Virus record (IMG/VR): IMGVR_UViG_3300023176_003489
Span: 1 to 55,917 of that record
Direction: 5' to 3' (one strand)
Origin: a virus
Length of the DNA stretch: 55,917 nucleotides
Below are positions 7,266 to 16,628 of the stretch, one piece after another (the first letter of the stretch is position 1; each line of letters starts with the position of its first letter). The notes under the pieces are model-generated. The model did no database searches. It saw nothing but the letters and a program-made list of their open reading frames with translations, and was not told where the DNA came from. Position numbers and translations under genes: made by a program.

Positions 7266-8807
7266 ATGGCTAATCAATTCCTTACAAGTATTGACCTCAA
7301 TCAGAATCAGATTATTGATGGTCGTTTTGAGGTTCTTGCTTCTGCGCCAGGCGCTGGTGTATCCTACGAGGGTAGAATCTACTACGATTCCACGCTAGAC
7401 GCCCTTCGAGTCTACGCAGACGGCGCCTGGGTGTCGTTGATTCATAACGTATCTTCCACTACAACGCAGCTCAATGCTTCGACAAGTGGAAATACAATAG
7501 ATCTCAGCCTAGACGCTTCTTCTTCAAATATTGCCGACTACTTAGTACTTCGCGACGGGTCAGGTAACTTTGCCGCCGGAACAATCACCGCGACGTTCAG
7601 CGGCAACCTCACTGGAAATGTCACCGGTCAAGTATCGGATATCAGCAATCACGATACCGGCGATCTTACTGAAGGATCCAATCTTTACTTTACAGACGCT
7701 AGAGTAATTGCCGCAATTGCAGCAAACACTGGCGATCTTGACGTCAACAATCAGAAAATAACAAATCTTGCAACACCGACAAACGCGTCGGATGCTGCAA
7801 CAAAAGGATACGTTGACGGTGTAAGCCAGGGGCTAGACGTTAAGCAGTCTGTACGTGTAGCTACAACCGGCGCTCTTAGCATCACAACAGATCTCGAGGC
7901 TGGAGATTCTGTCGACAACATTACTCTTGTCGCTGGCGACAGAGTTCTTGTTAAGAACCAGGCATCAGGCGCAGAAAACGGTATCTACGTTGTTCAGGCC
8001 TCAGGCGCTGCCGTCCGCGCAGATGACGCGAACTCAAACGATGACGTAACCGCTGGGATGTTCACCTTCGTTGAAGAAGGCGATACGTACGCTGACACCG
8101 GCTGGGTTCTTACAACTAACGAGACAATCACTCTTGGGACTACCGCTCTTGCGTTTGCTCAATTCTCAGGAGCTGGCACATACACTGCTGGTCCTGGTCT
8201 TGATCTTACGGGCGGCGACTTCAGTGTCAACGTTGATGACTCGACTATCGAGATTGTCACTGACACGCTTCAAGTCAAGGCAGCCGGCATTGACGAGAGT
8301 CATCTCAACGCTTCAGTCGCCGGCGACGGTCTAACTGGCGGCGGCGGCTCGGCTCTTGCTGTTGGTGGAACGGCGAACAGAATCACTGTCACAGCTGATG
8401 CCGTAGACATTGCATCTACGTATGTTGGACAGTCGAGCATTACGACACTCGGAACTATTGCGACCGGTACCTGGGAGGCCACAGACGTTGCCGTTGCTCA
8501 CGGCGGTACCGGAGCAAGTACTGCCGCAGATGCTCGCGACAATTTAGCTGACACCTCGACGAGCGGGCTAACAACAAGTACTCCAACTCTTGCCAGAATT
8601 TCTGCGCAGACAATTGGAGACGGTTCAAACGTTTCGTACACAGTCCAGCACAACTTCGGAACAAAAGACGTCGTAGTGCAAGTGTACGAGATTGCAAATG
8701 ACCAAACAGTCTTTGCCGACGTTGATAGAAACTCAATCAACGACGTTGTTATTACATTTGCTTCAGCACCGGCTACTAACACGTACCGCGTAGTTGTAAC
8801 TGGCTAA
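7266..8807 (+). CDS. Tail fibre protein
   Basis: A 513-residue fibre protein. Residues 1-60 hold an E-G-R-I-Y-Y-D-S-T header. The middle carries NLTGNVTGQVSDISNHDTG, a beta-repeat also found in the fibres at 8845 and 53,978. Then come KITNLATPTNASDAATKGYV, a motif seen in many trimeric phage fibres, and GDRVLVKNQ...NGIYVV, a widespread fibre-knob module. The C-terminal domain (about 435-513, VSYTVQHNFGTKDVVVQVYE) ends in a compact beta fold. RBS GGAGCC precedes the ATG. It is probably a trimeric fibre, encoded directly after the 6506 gene. Confidence 0.82.
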   Translation: MANQFLTSIDLNQNQIIDGRFEVLASAPGAGVSYEGRIYYDSTLDALRVYADGAWVSLIHNVSSTTTQLNASTSGNTIDLSLDASSSNIADYLVLRDGSGNFAAGTITATFSGNLTGNVTGQVSDISNHDTGDLTEGSNLYFTDARVIAAIAANTGDLDVNNQKITNLATPTNASDAATKGYVDGVSQGLDVKQSVRVATTGALSITTDLEAGDSVDNITLVAGDRVLVKNQASGAENGIYVVQASGAAVRADDANSNDDVTAGMFTFVEEGDTYADTGWVLTTNETITLGTTALAFAQFSGAGTYTAGPGLDLTGGDFSVNVDDSTIEIVTDTLQVKAAGIDESHLNASVAGDGLTGGGGSALAVGGTANRITVTADAVDIASTYVGQSSITTLGTIATGTWEATDVAVAHGGTGASTAADARDNLADTSTSGLTTSTPTLARISAQTIGDGSNVSYTVQHNFGTKDVVVQVYEIANDQTVFADVDRNSINDVVITFASAPATNTYRVVVTG

Positions 8808-8811
8808 CATA

Positions 8812-8829
8812 TAAGGGTCGAGGCCCTTA
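8812..8829 (+). repeat. Hairpin just before the 8845 fibre gene
   Basis: TAAGGG-TCGAGG-CCCTTA forms a perfect 6-bp stem with a 6-base loop. It lies between the stop at 8807 and the GGAGG of the next gene. It could modulate translation or act as a weak terminator; no T-run follows. Confidence 0.4.
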
Positions 8830-8844
8830 CGGAGGAACTGAGTC

Positions 8845-11800
8845 GTGGCTCAGAAATTTACCACCCCTATCACGATACGTGATTTATCTTCAGCGTCCTC
8901 CGACTCAATAGCGGTATCTCTTAGTGGCGACACAAACGATCGTTTTAAGATCGAAGCCGGTGGTAGAATTGTCTGGGGCACTGGATCTTCTGCCGGAGAT
9001 GTAAACCTCTACAGAGACGCATCAAACGCTCTAAAGACTGACGACACGTTCGAAGCTGCGGCTGGCGTAATTACTCTTACTACAGCCGGAACTCCAACAG
9101 CGACAATTGCAGATGGCGCACTTGCTGTTGACACGACAAACGACATCCTGTACTTTAGATCTGGCAGCTCGTGGGTTCAGGTGTCAGGAACTGGCACAGA
9201 CCACGGAACATTAGCAGGTCTTGGCGACGACGATCACACAATTTATTTGCTGGCTGACGGCACAAGGACAGCCACAGAATTAACAATTTCTGGCGATCTT
9301 ACAGTAGACACTGACACTCTCTACGTAGACAGCGCGAACAACCGTGTCGGTATTGGAACAACAACACCAACAGTCGCATTAGACGTAACTGGCAATGCGT
9401 TTATCTCACAAGACGCAGAAGTTGACGGTATACTAACTGCGAATCACATCCATGGCAATATCGCCGGCTCAGTCTATATACACGTCAAGAATACGTCGGG
9501 TTCGACTATAGCTGCTGGAACACCTGTCTATGCTACAGGTTCTGTTGGTGCATCCGGAGCAACTGAGGTTTCACCTTCGGATGCTTCAACGTCTTCAACA
9601 ATGCCAGCACTTGGCATCACACAAGTAGCCCTTGCAAACAACGCTGAAGGACATGCTACTGTTCTGGGTGTAGTTGGAGGCCTGAACACCAGCGCATACG
9701 CGGTGAATACCACACTGTACGTAGCGCCAGGCGGCGGACTAACATCCACACGTCCAACGTCTTCTTCCGATCTGGTTCAGGCGATTGCAAGAGTAGTCAG
9801 AACAGATTCTTCAACGGGTGAGCTACTTGTTCTTGGTGCAGGTAGAACAAACGACATCCCGAACGATATCACTTTGGGTACGGACACAATCGGCGACTAT
9901 GTTGAGTCTCTTGTAGCCGGCACTGGAATAACTCTCAGCAACAACAGCGGCGAAGGCGCAACTCCAACCATAGAAATAGGTCAAGCCGTCGGCACGACTG
10001 ATAGTGTCACATTTAGCGACGTCACTGTTAGCGGCAACCTTACTGTCAGCGGCAGCACCACGACAGTAGACACCGCTACTCTTTCTGTAGAAGATCCACT
10101 GATTATCTTAGCGAGCGGAAACAACACCGCTGACGTTGTAGACATCGGTTTTTATGGTCTCTACGACACAAGCGGATCACAAGATCTCTACGCCGGTCTT
10201 TTCCGAGACGCAACCGACGGAAAGTTCAAACTATTTAAAGATTCACAGAGCGCGCCGACGAGTACAGTCGACACTGGAGCTTCCGGCTACTCCGTGGCAG
10301 ATCTTGTAGCGAATGTTGAAGGAAATCTTACAGGAACCGCAGACTCTGCGAACACTCTTTCCACATCAAGAACTATCAGTCTATCTGGCGATGTCGTCGG
10401 GTCGGTGTCATTTGACGGTTCGGCAAACGTTTCAATATCAACAACTATTCAGGCAGACTCCGTAGCCTTAGGTACTGACACCACAGGCGATTACGTGGAG
10501 TCGCTGGTTGCCGGGACCGGAGTGTCGCTACTCAACAACACTGGAGAGGGCGCGACACCAACGATCTACATCGGTCAGGATGTTGGGACGGGTGCGAGTG
10601 TCACCTTCGGACATGTTTCCGCAGATCTAACTGGAAGCATCACTGGTGATGTTTACGCAAGCAACGGAACATCCAAAGTTTTAGACAACGGAACCAACGG
10701 CACTGACGCAACGTTTATCGGTGCAGTAACCGGAACTGTATCGGACATTTCTAACCACGACCTCGGCGATCTCGGCGACGTTAACTTCACAATCGTCACC
10801 CCAGCACAAGGCGATGTCGTTTATTACGACGGCGCAGAATGGGTCAACTTCCCGTTGTCCATCGGGGATGTTGGTGGCGTCAACTTCACAACCAGTCCGA
10901 CAACCGGCGACTTCCTAAAGTTCAATGGAACAGATTGGGTCCCGGACGCGATCGATCTCGGTACCGACACCACCGGTGACTACGTAGAAAGCCTTGTCGC
11001 GGGCACGGGTGTCACTCTTTCAAATAACACTGGCGAAGGTGCGACGCCAACTGTGGCAATTGGGCAGGCTGTTGCAGCTTCGGACGACGTCACGTTCAAC
11101 ACAGTCACTGGCACAAATGGGGTAGTCACTCTCACTACAGCAGGCACTCCAACCGCGACAATTGCTGACGGCGCGATCGCAGTTGACACTACAAACGATC
11201 TTCTATACTTTAGATCTGGGTCGACCTGGCAGCAAGTTACCGGCGGCGGTGGCGCTTCTGTAACTGTCTCAGACGGAGCGCCATCGTCACCGTCTTCAGG
11301 CGATCTGTGGTACGAGTCCGACACCGGCTCCATGTTCGTCTACTACGACGACGGTGACACTCAGCAGTGGGTTGAGGTCGGTGGCTCAAGTGTTGTAGCG
11401 ATGACAGTTTCAGACACTCCACCGTCTACGCCAAGCAATGGCGACATGTGGTTTGAGTCTGACACCGGAAAAACGTATGTTTACTACACTGACGGAACGT
11501 CAAGTCAATGGGTCGAGGTTGGCGCCGCCGCGAGCGCGGCAGCGTACGTAGAAGTCTCAGACACAGCACCCTCTGCTCCTGATAACGGCACGCTGTGGTA
11601 CGACTCCACTACTAGCGCTCTTCTCGTCTACTACAACGACGGAAGTTCAGCGCAATGGATCGAGGTCATTGGCGACAGCGTTGTTGCGATGACAACATCT
11701 GATACGGCGCCTAGCAGCCCCACGAACGGCGATCTTTGGTTTGAATCAGACACCGGCAGAACGTATCTCTACTACGACGACGGAACGTCGGGTCAGTGGG

Positions 11801-12141
11801 TCGAGGTTGGCGCCGCGGGTGGAGTTGCGTCGACCGTAGCAACATCGCAGCCAGCGACCGCGAATACTGGCGACATTTGGTACGACTCAGACGATGCCGA
11901 ATTGTTTATCTACAACGGATCAACGTGGGTGTCTGCTGGAGGCGGCGCGTCGGTTACCGTTAGCGACACTGACCCGGCTGGACCGTCCGAAGGCGACATG
12001 TGGTTTGAGTCTGACACGGGTCGTCTTCTAGTGTATTATGATAGCTCTTGGGTCGAGGTTGGCGGCACTGGAAGCGTCAATCCAACGATTACCAGTAGCA
12101 GCACAGATGCTGCGATTCTTTTGATGGAGATTGGACCGTAA
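8845..12141 (+). CDS. Large repeat-rich tail fibre
   Basis: A 1098-residue fibre starting at GTG with GGAGGAACTGAGTC before it. It is a mosaic of repeats. A TAGTPTATIADGA..VDTTND module occurs twice (near 9,090 and 11,145). An LGTDTTGDYVESLVAGTG module occurs three times (about 9,874, 10,468 and 10,957). A NRVGIGTTTPTVALDVTGN module occurs near 9,340, and six tandem copies of an SDT.PS.P..GD.WFESDTG module (about 47 residues) fill 11,260-12,063. Such modules form trimeric beta-structured shafts in phage fibres. The LGTDT module recurs in the minus-strand fibre at 53,978. It is followed by a TAATG overlap into the next gene. Confidence 0.85.
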   Translation: MAQKFTTPITIRDLSSASSDSIAVSLSGDTNDRFKIEAGGRIVWGTGSSAGDVNLYRDASNALKTDDTFEAAAGVITLTTAGTPTATIADGALAVDTTNDILYFRSGSSWVQVSGTGTDHGTLAGLGDDDHTIYLLADGTRTATELTISGDLTVDTDTLYVDSANNRVGIGTTTPTVALDVTGNAFISQDAEVDGILTANHIHGNIAGSVYIHVKNTSGSTIAAGTPVYATGSVGASGATEVSPSDASTSSTMPALGITQVALANNAEGHATVLGVVGGLNTSAYAVNTTLYVAPGGGLTSTRPTSSSDLVQAIARVVRTDSSTGELLVLGAGRTNDIPNDITLGTDTIGDYVESLVAGTGITLSNNSGEGATPTIEIGQAVGTTDSVTFSDVTVSGNLTVSGSTTTVDTATLSVEDPLIILASGNNTADVVDIGFYGLYDTSGSQDLYAGLFRDATDGKFKLFKDSQSAPTSTVDTGASGYSVADLVANVEGNLTGTADSANTLSTSRTISLSGDVVGSVSFDGSANVSISTTIQADSVALGTDTTGDYVESLVAGTGVSLLNNTGEGATPTIYIGQDVGTGASVTFGHVSADLTGSITGDVYASNGTSKVLDNGTNGTDATFIGAVTGTVSDISNHDLGDLGDVNFTIVTPAQGDVVYYDGAEWVNFPLSIGDVGGVNFTTSPTTGDFLKFNGTDWVPDAIDLGTDTTGDYVESLVAGTGVTLSNNTGEGATPTVAIGQAVAASDDVTFNTVTGTNGVVTLTTAGTPTATIADGAIAVDTTNDLLYFRSGSTWQQVTGGGGASVTVSDGAPSSPSSGDLWYESDTGSMFVYYDDGDTQQWVEVGGSSVVAMTVSDTPPSTPSNGDMWFESDTGKTYVYYTDGTSSQWVEVGAAASAAAYVEVSDTAPSAPDNGTLWYDSTTSALLVYYNDGSSAQWIEVIGDSVVAMTTSDTAPSSPTNGDLWFESDTGRTYLYYDDGTSGQWVEVGAAGGVASTVATSQPATANTGDIWYDSDDAELFIYNGSTWVSAGGGASVTVSDTDPAGPSEGDMWFESDTGRLLVYYDSSWVEVGGTGSVNPTITSSSTDAAILLMEIGP
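11260..12063 (+). repeat. Six in-frame repeats in the large fibre
   Basis: Six units of about 115-145 bp encode variants of SDTAPSSPTNGDLWFESDTG followed by YYDDGTS.QWVEVG. Units five and six are shorter. The same unit appears singly in the genes at 12,473, 18,579, 21,332 and 28,102, so it is a mobile building block of this phage's fibres. Confidence 0.8.
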
Positions 12142-12473
12142 TGGCAGTAGGAGATCGCACCGAAGGTAGACTTATTGGTCCGTCAGCAGTAGGAACTTCT
12201 GACACCACTCTTGGTACTGTCCCAGCAAGTCGCCTTTGGGTAGTTAAGCAAATCATGATCACGAACACAAATGGTGTTGACGCGTGGGTGACGATCGCTA
12301 TTGGCTCCACTGGTACAGCGAGTAACGCGATTTTCTATCAACTACCTGTTGCTGCTAACGATACTGTTATTTTCGACACTGCTTTAGTAATCACTGCCGC
12401 GGAAACTTTACGAGCTGTTGCTGATCGCACTGGTGTGAATATCACTGGTGTTGGCTGGGTGAAGGAAGTCTGA
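12141..12473 (+). CDS. Small virion-associated beta protein
   Basis: A 110-residue protein of unassigned family, overlapping the previous stop by one base (TAATG). It is rich in beta-forming segments: RLWVVKQIMITNTNGVDAWV in the middle, and AAETLRAVADRTGVNITGVG at the end. The layout (strand-rich sandwich with an I-x-I-x-N-x-x-G core) resembles the small proteins at 19,030 and 21,627, which probably share its fold. It may cap or connect fibres. Function is inferred from position only. Confidence 0.65.
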   Translation: MAVGDRTEGRLIGPSAVGTSDTTLGTVPASRLWVVKQIMITNTNGVDAWVTIAIGSTGTASNAIFYQLPVAANDTVIFDTALVITAAETLRAVADRTGVNITGVGWVKEV

Positions 12474-13360
12474 TGGCTATTGACGCTGCTTTGGGGCGTC
12501 TTGGGATTAGGCCCGGGGTATGCACTAGTTCAACGCGCCCCGCGAACCCCTTTGAGGGTCAGGTTATTTACGAGACTGATACGAATAACATTCGTTTCTG
12601 GTCTGGTTCTGCGTGGGAAAGCAATAAGGGCGGGATCGTTTCTTCTTCTGCTCCTACTGGGGCGGCTGCTGGGGATATTTGGTATGACTCTGATGACGGT
12701 CGTGCCTATATTTATTATGATGATGGTTCTTCTCAACAGTGGGTTGAGTTTGGTGCTCCTCCGTCTGGTTCTTCTATCACTCTGGCCTCTTACGCTGATT
12801 CAGCGGCCAGAGATGCCGCAATAACTTCTCCGACAGAAGCAGATTTGGTCTACCTACAAGACACAAACGCTATTCAGTTCTACGATGGATCGTCTTGGAA
12901 AGGTATCAGCAAGATGACAAAAGTTGCAGCATTTACGAGTTCTGGTACTTGGACGGTGCCTGCTGGTGTGACGTATGCGGTCGCCCATATCCGTGGCGGA
13001 GGCGGCGGTACTACAAGCGGGACTACGGCGACGCAAGGTGACGGCGGCGACTCGTCGGTGGCGTTCGCCGGTGGCACCGTCACCGCCGAAGGCGGTGGTG
13101 GAATCCTCATCGTGGGCCAGAATACCTACTACGGACACGCTGCCGGACCGCCTAATAGTGGGCAAGGCGCAACAGGCACAGCCGGAGCCAACGCCTACTC
13201 ATCCGGCGGCAAGGGCGCAGACGGTGCCTACATCGTGGCCGGTGACACCGTGACACCTGCCGCCAGCATCGCCGTGACTGTGGGTGCTGGTGGCACCGCA
13301 GGGACCGTCGGAGCCGCTGGTGGTTCTGGCTACGTGTGGATCGAATATCAGGAGTCGTGA
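12473..13360 (+). CDS. Glycine-rich adhesin with GVCT-TRP header
   Basis: A 295-residue protein. The header is PGVCTSSTRPANPFEGQVIY (about 14-33), then one copy of the GDIWYDSDDGRAYIYYDDG fibre repeat, then LVYLQDTNAIQFYDGSSWKG. From about 145 comes a TSSGTWTVPAGVTYA strand and a glycine-rich domain with G-G and T-G clusters up to residue 280, closing with SGYVWIEYQE. This 'W.vPaGVt...v.GGGGG' layout is known from phage tail adhesins, where polyglycine helices present variable loops. It is followed, with TGATG overlap, by a small partner gene. Confidence 0.75.
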   Translation: MAIDAALGRLGIRPGVCTSSTRPANPFEGQVIYETDTNNIRFWSGSAWESNKGGIVSSSAPTGAAAGDIWYDSDDGRAYIYYDDGSSQQWVEFGAPPSGSSITLASYADSAARDAAITSPTEADLVYLQDTNAIQFYDGSSWKGISKMTKVAAFTSSGTWTVPAGVTYAVAHIRGGGGGTTSGTTATQGDGGDSSVAFAGGTVTAEGGGGILIVGQNTYYGHAAGPPNSGQGATGTAGANAYSSGGKGADGAYIVAGDTVTPAASIAVTVGAGGTAGTVGAAGGSGYVWIEYQES

Positions 13361-13647
13361 TGAGTGAACGTGTCGTAGCCGTGCTAGACGGCAGCGTCGT
13401 CGCGAACGTGGTCGTTGTTGGTGCCGACTGGGTGGCCCCTGCCGATGGGTCGATGGTCGAGTACACGACCGGCTACCCGGCTGCTATCGGCTGGGAGTAC
13501 GACGGCACAGGGTTCATCCCACCTCAGCCGTACCCGTCGTGGGTGCTCACCGACTATGTGTGGGAAGCACCTGTCGCTTTGCCTGATGACGGCCAGTCGT
13601 ATGTTTGGGATGAGACGACGGTTAGTTGGCAGGTGGTGAGTAACTAA
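13360..13647 (+). CDS. Fibre partner protein (WVL/YVWDE family)
   Basis: A 95-residue protein starting at ATG 13360 (TGATG overlap, AGGAG eight bases upstream). An in-frame upstream GTG at 13336 is rejected because it lies inside the previous gene and has no ribosome binding site. It begins with a beta-rich V-V-A-V-L-D-G-S-V-V segment. It ends with PQPYPSWVLTDYVWEAP, PDDGQSYVWDE and VSWQVV, a signature shared with the partners at 25,672 and 27,679 and common in marine and actinobacterial phages. It probably assists folding or assembly of the adjacent glycine-rich adhesin, or forms part of the fibre. Confidence 0.7.
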   Translation: MSERVVAVLDGSVVANVVVVGADWVAPADGSMVEYTTGYPAAIGWEYDGTGFIPPQPYPSWVLTDYVWEAPVALPDDGQSYVWDETTVSWQVVSN

Positions 13648-14582
13648 TGCCTTTATCTTTCCCTGACGCCCCCTCAGTAAACGATACCTATACCGTAGGT
13701 GATCTGACTTATACGTGGAACGGAACTGTCTGGCGTGTAAGTGCAAAGCAAATCTCTATTGACTATCTTGTTGTTGCTGGTGGGGGCGCTGGAGGTAAGG
13801 GTGCAGGCGCTCAGTCCACTGCTATTGGTGGTTCCGGTGGTGGCGGTGCAGGCGGTATGAAGACTGGGACAACGCCCTGTATTGTCGGCAGCAATTATCT
13901 TGTAACGGTTGGTGCTGGTGGAAGTATTGGTGCAGCATCTAGGGACAGCGGTAATAACGGGACTTCTAGTGTATTTAGTGTTGCTTACGTTTATGGCGGC
14001 GGTGGTGGTGGCGGAGGTCATATTCTGGCTGGCATTGACGGTGGTTCTGGAGGTGGCTCGGCCTGTGATAACGCTGGTGCAGGTAGTCCAGTATCTGGTC
14101 AAGGAAATAGCGGTGGCAATGGCGGCGGCACCAACGGCGGCGGAGCAGGTGGTGGCGGAGCGGGTGCTGTAGGAGGTAACGGGGCATCTAGCGCTACTGG
14201 GACAGGTGGAGATGGCGGTAACGGTGTAGCGTCGTCCATAACAGGCTCTTCTGTTTACTATGCTGGCGGTGGTGGTGGCGGAGGTGGCCTGAACGGTTCT
14301 GTCGGAGGTTCTGGTGGACTTGGCGGCGGCGGTGATGCTCACGGTGGTGGGGGCGGATCTGCTACAGCCGGTACTGCCAATACTGGTGGTGGCGGAGGCG
14401 CAGGTTCTGACGGCGCTGGCGGTGCTGTTGCCGGAGCAGGTGGTTCTGGTGTTGTGATTATCAGGTTCCCTACCGCGTCTGGCTCTCCAACCGTATCTGC
14501 TGGGCTAACTTCTTCTTCTACAACTGATGGTACTGATACCGTGGTGACGTTTACGGCGGGAACTGGGACGGTGACTTGGTAA
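13647..14582 (+). CDS. Glycine-rich adhesin with short fibre header
   Basis: A 311-residue protein joined to the previous gene by TAATG. Residues 1-35 (SFPDAPSVNDTYTVGDLTYT) are a variant of the MAIDFP header. From about 37, ISIDYLVVAGGGAGG opens a long glycine-rich domain with many GGGGGGG runs broken by short variable segments. It ends with SGVVIIRFPTASGSP and a T-T-D-G-T-D-T-V-V-T-F-T-A-G-T-G-T-V-T-W tail. The same opening and tail occur in the genes at 14,582, 21,960 and 26,861. Polyglycine-helix adhesin tips (as in T-even gp38) are the closest structural idea; this is inference. Confidence 0.75.
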   Translation: MPLSFPDAPSVNDTYTVGDLTYTWNGTVWRVSAKQISIDYLVVAGGGAGGKGAGAQSTAIGGSGGGGAGGMKTGTTPCIVGSNYLVTVGAGGSIGAASRDSGNNGTSSVFSVAYVYGGGGGGGGHILAGIDGGSGGGSACDNAGAGSPVSGQGNSGGNGGGTNGGGAGGGGAGAVGGNGASSATGTGGDGGNGVASSITGSSVYYAGGGGGGGGLNGSVGGSGGLGGGGDAHGGGGGSATAGTANTGGGGGAGSDGAGGAVAGAGGSGVVIIRFPTASGSPTVSAGLTSSSTTDGTDTVVTFTAGTGTVTW

Positions 14583-15736
14583 TGGCTGTTTCTTCTACTT
14601 CTTCAGGTTCTCTTAAAACAGGGGTATGTCTTTCAACAGACCGCCCAGATAACCCGTTCACCGGACAAGTCATCTTTGAAACCGATACCGGCAAAGTGTT
14701 TGTGTGGGCCGGATCAACATGGGTAAACATTGGTGATACGTCTGGTGAAGGTGTGCAGTTGCCTTCTGGTACTACTGCCGAGCGCCCCTCGTCTCCTACT
14801 GCCGGTCAGATGAGATTCAATGAGACGACCGGTGAACCCGAGTATTATCACTCCACTGCTGGATGGTTGAAGTTCAGGAACTCTCCAGAATTTACTGTCG
14901 ATTATCTGGTGATTGCTGGCGGTGGCGGTGGTGAAGAAAGGGCTTCCGGCACCAATACAAGATCTGGTGGTGGCGGTGGTGCCGGTGGTTACCGTTCCAC
15001 GTGGAGTACAGAGCCTTCAGGAGGGGGTGCTTCAGCAGAGTCAACGCTCACTTTGGGGTATTCCAACAATTACACTGTGACTGTCGGCGCGGGGGGAGCG
15101 GGAGGAATCCGCTTAACAAGTCGTGCATTTGAAGGTTCTGATTCCGAATTTTCCACAATAACGTCAGTAGGTGGAGGGTACGGCGGTCTGTACTCGGTGT
15201 CAGTGGGTGGCAGAGAGGGCGGAGACGGTGGTTCTGGTGGTGGTGGTGGCCGCAACTCTGGAATAGAAGGAAGCGGCACATTAAATCAAGGTTATGATGG
15301 CGGAGCAGGTGGTGCTGAAACCGGTGGTGGTGGTGGCGGTGCTGGCGGCACTGGAGGCGCTGGAGGTGGTAGTTCGGCGGGCGCTAACGGCGGATCTGGG
15401 GTAGCAAGCACCATCACTGGGAGTTCAGTGAGCAGAGCGGGCGGTGGCGCTAACGCATATGGTTCTGCGTCATCCGGCGGGGGAACAGGAGCGGGAACAG
15501 ATCAGAATGGAACTGACGGTACCGTCAACACCGGTGGCGGTGGTGCAGGTGCGTCAAGTGTGTCAACTGAAGGTGTCGGGAGGGGCGGCAACGGCGGGTC
15601 TGGGATTGTTATCATCCGTTACTCCAGCAATCTTACTGTAGATGTTTCTGCTGGCCTCACCTCAACAACCACGACAGTCGGCAACGATAAAGTTACCGTC
15701 TTTACTGCTGGAACAGGAACAGTATCATGGGTTTAA
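14582..15736 (+). CDS. Glycine-rich adhesin with GVCT-TRP header
   Basis: A 384-residue protein starting at ATG 14582 in a TAATG overlap; an in-frame TTG six bases earlier is not needed. The header LKTGVCLSTDRPDNPFTGQV is followed by a second header-like unit, TAERPSSPTAGQMRFNETTG, then YHSTAGWLKF. From about 110, FTVDYLVIAGGGGGEE opens a glycine-rich domain of about 230 residues. The closing strands are SGIVIIRYSSN and the tail TVFTAGTGTVSWV. It overlaps the next gene by ten bases. Likely a receptor-binding fibre tip. Confidence 0.75.
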   Translation: MAVSSTSSGSLKTGVCLSTDRPDNPFTGQVIFETDTGKVFVWAGSTWVNIGDTSGEGVQLPSGTTAERPSSPTAGQMRFNETTGEPEYYHSTAGWLKFRNSPEFTVDYLVIAGGGGGEERASGTNTRSGGGGGAGGYRSTWSTEPSGGGASAESTLTLGYSNNYTVTVGAGGAGGIRLTSRAFEGSDSEFSTITSVGGGYGGLYSVSVGGREGGDGGSGGGGGRNSGIEGSGTLNQGYDGGAGGAETGGGGGGAGGTGGAGGGSSAGANGGSGVASTITGSSVSRAGGGANAYGSASSGGGTGAGTDQNGTDGTVNTGGGGAGASSVSTEGVGRGGNGGSGIVIIRYSSNLTVDVSAGLTSTTTTVGNDKVTVFTAGTGTVSWV

Positions 15737-16038
15737 GTAACTCTGTACCGAACAGTATTCTCCAGCCGGGAGTCTGCACCTCAACAACCCGTCCTGCTTT
15801 GCCATACGAGGGGCAGGTCATCTTTGAAACCGACACCAACTACACGTACGTCTATGATGGTAGTGCGTGGCGGATCTACATTGGTTCTGCGGGCACCCCG
15901 ATCTTCCTGAACGGTCAAACGATCTCCACGGATTACACGATCCCGTCAGGATACAATGGTGTTTCTGCTGGCCCCATTACTATTGCTGATGGAGTAACAG
16001 TAACCGTGTCTTCTGGTAGTGAGTGGAGTATCGTATGA
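15727..16038 (+). CDS. Short fibre header protein
   Basis: A 103-residue protein made mainly of the GVCTSTTRPALPYEGQVIFE header followed by a short beta segment (ISTDYTIPSGYNGVSAGPIT) and VTVSSGSEWSIV. The last part recalls repeat regions of trimeric adhesins and pectin-lyase-like fibres. Unlike its neighbours it lacks a large adhesin body, so it may be a header whose original body was lost or one that acts with the next gene. It starts ten bases inside the previous gene and ends in an ATGA overlap. Confidence 0.65.
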   Translation: MGLSNSVPNSILQPGVCTSTTRPALPYEGQVIFETDTNYTYVYDGSAWRIYIGSAGTPIFLNGQTISTDYTIPSGYNGVSAGPITIADGVTVTVSSGSEWSIV

Positions 16039-16628
16039 GCAGGTTAACGGTCGGGTCTATTGAGGGTTTAACAGAGAACAGTAATGTTATTTCTGTCCCT
16101 ACCGGTCATAGTTTGAATGTTGCTGATGCTGGTGCGTTAATCGCTCCCGGCCACATTATTCAGGTCGTGTCCACCACCAAGACAGACACATTTTCCGCTT
16201 CCATAACTGGCGGCAGTACGGCATCCGTAACTGGTCTTTCTGCAACCATAACTCCATCATCTACAAGTTCAAAGATTCTTATTATGGTAAGTCTAAACGG
16301 AGCAAGAAATGATGGTGGGACCGGAGAAGCAGATATTGCATTTCAAATCAGCAGAGATGGAACTTCTGTCGGGTCTGGGGATGCTGCTGGTAGTCGCCCC
16401 GGCGTTGTTTCGATGTTTGATTTAGATCCTGCGTCTAATGCTTCAAGAGGGCAAATCTATGGGCAGTACTTAGACAGTCCTGCTTCAACTTCTGCTCTTA
16501 CTTATCAAGTTGAATACTACGCAAGAGCGACTGACACCTATTATGTGAATCGGTCCCCAGTAGACTCTGACAACATAGTTCATGCTCGCTCTCAGTCAAC
16601 CATCACTCTGATGGAGGTGGCAGGATGA
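16035..16628 (+). CDS. Fibre protein with TTKTDTFSAS domain (copy 1)
   Basis: A 197-residue protein starting at ATG 16035 (ATGA overlap); an upstream in-frame GTG at 16023 lies inside the previous gene. Its core begins IIQVVSTTKTDTFSASITGG and continues with TITPSSTSSKILIMVSL, DIAFQISRDGTSVGSG and DSPASTSALTYQVEYYARAT. It ends with RSQSTITLMEVAG. This domain is common in phage fibres of marine origin. A diverged copy lies at 17,693, and each copy is followed by an XkdW-like partner. Probably a trimeric fibre knob. Confidence 0.72.
   Translation: MSRLTVGSIEGLTENSNVISVPTGHSLNVADAGALIAPGHIIQVVSTTKTDTFSASITGGSTASVTGLSATITPSSTSSKILIMVSLNGARNDGGTGEADIAFQISRDGTSVGSGDAAGSRPGVVSMFDLDPASNASRGQIYGQYLDSPASTSALTYQVEYYARATDTYYVNRSPVDSDNIVHARSQSTITLMEVAG

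Noticed and set aside
13674-14342. 222-codon minus-strand frame opposite the glycine-rich adhesin
   Set aside because: Thr/Ala/Ser-rich shadow of the GGT/GGC repeats. No ribosome binding site or plausible protein pattern.
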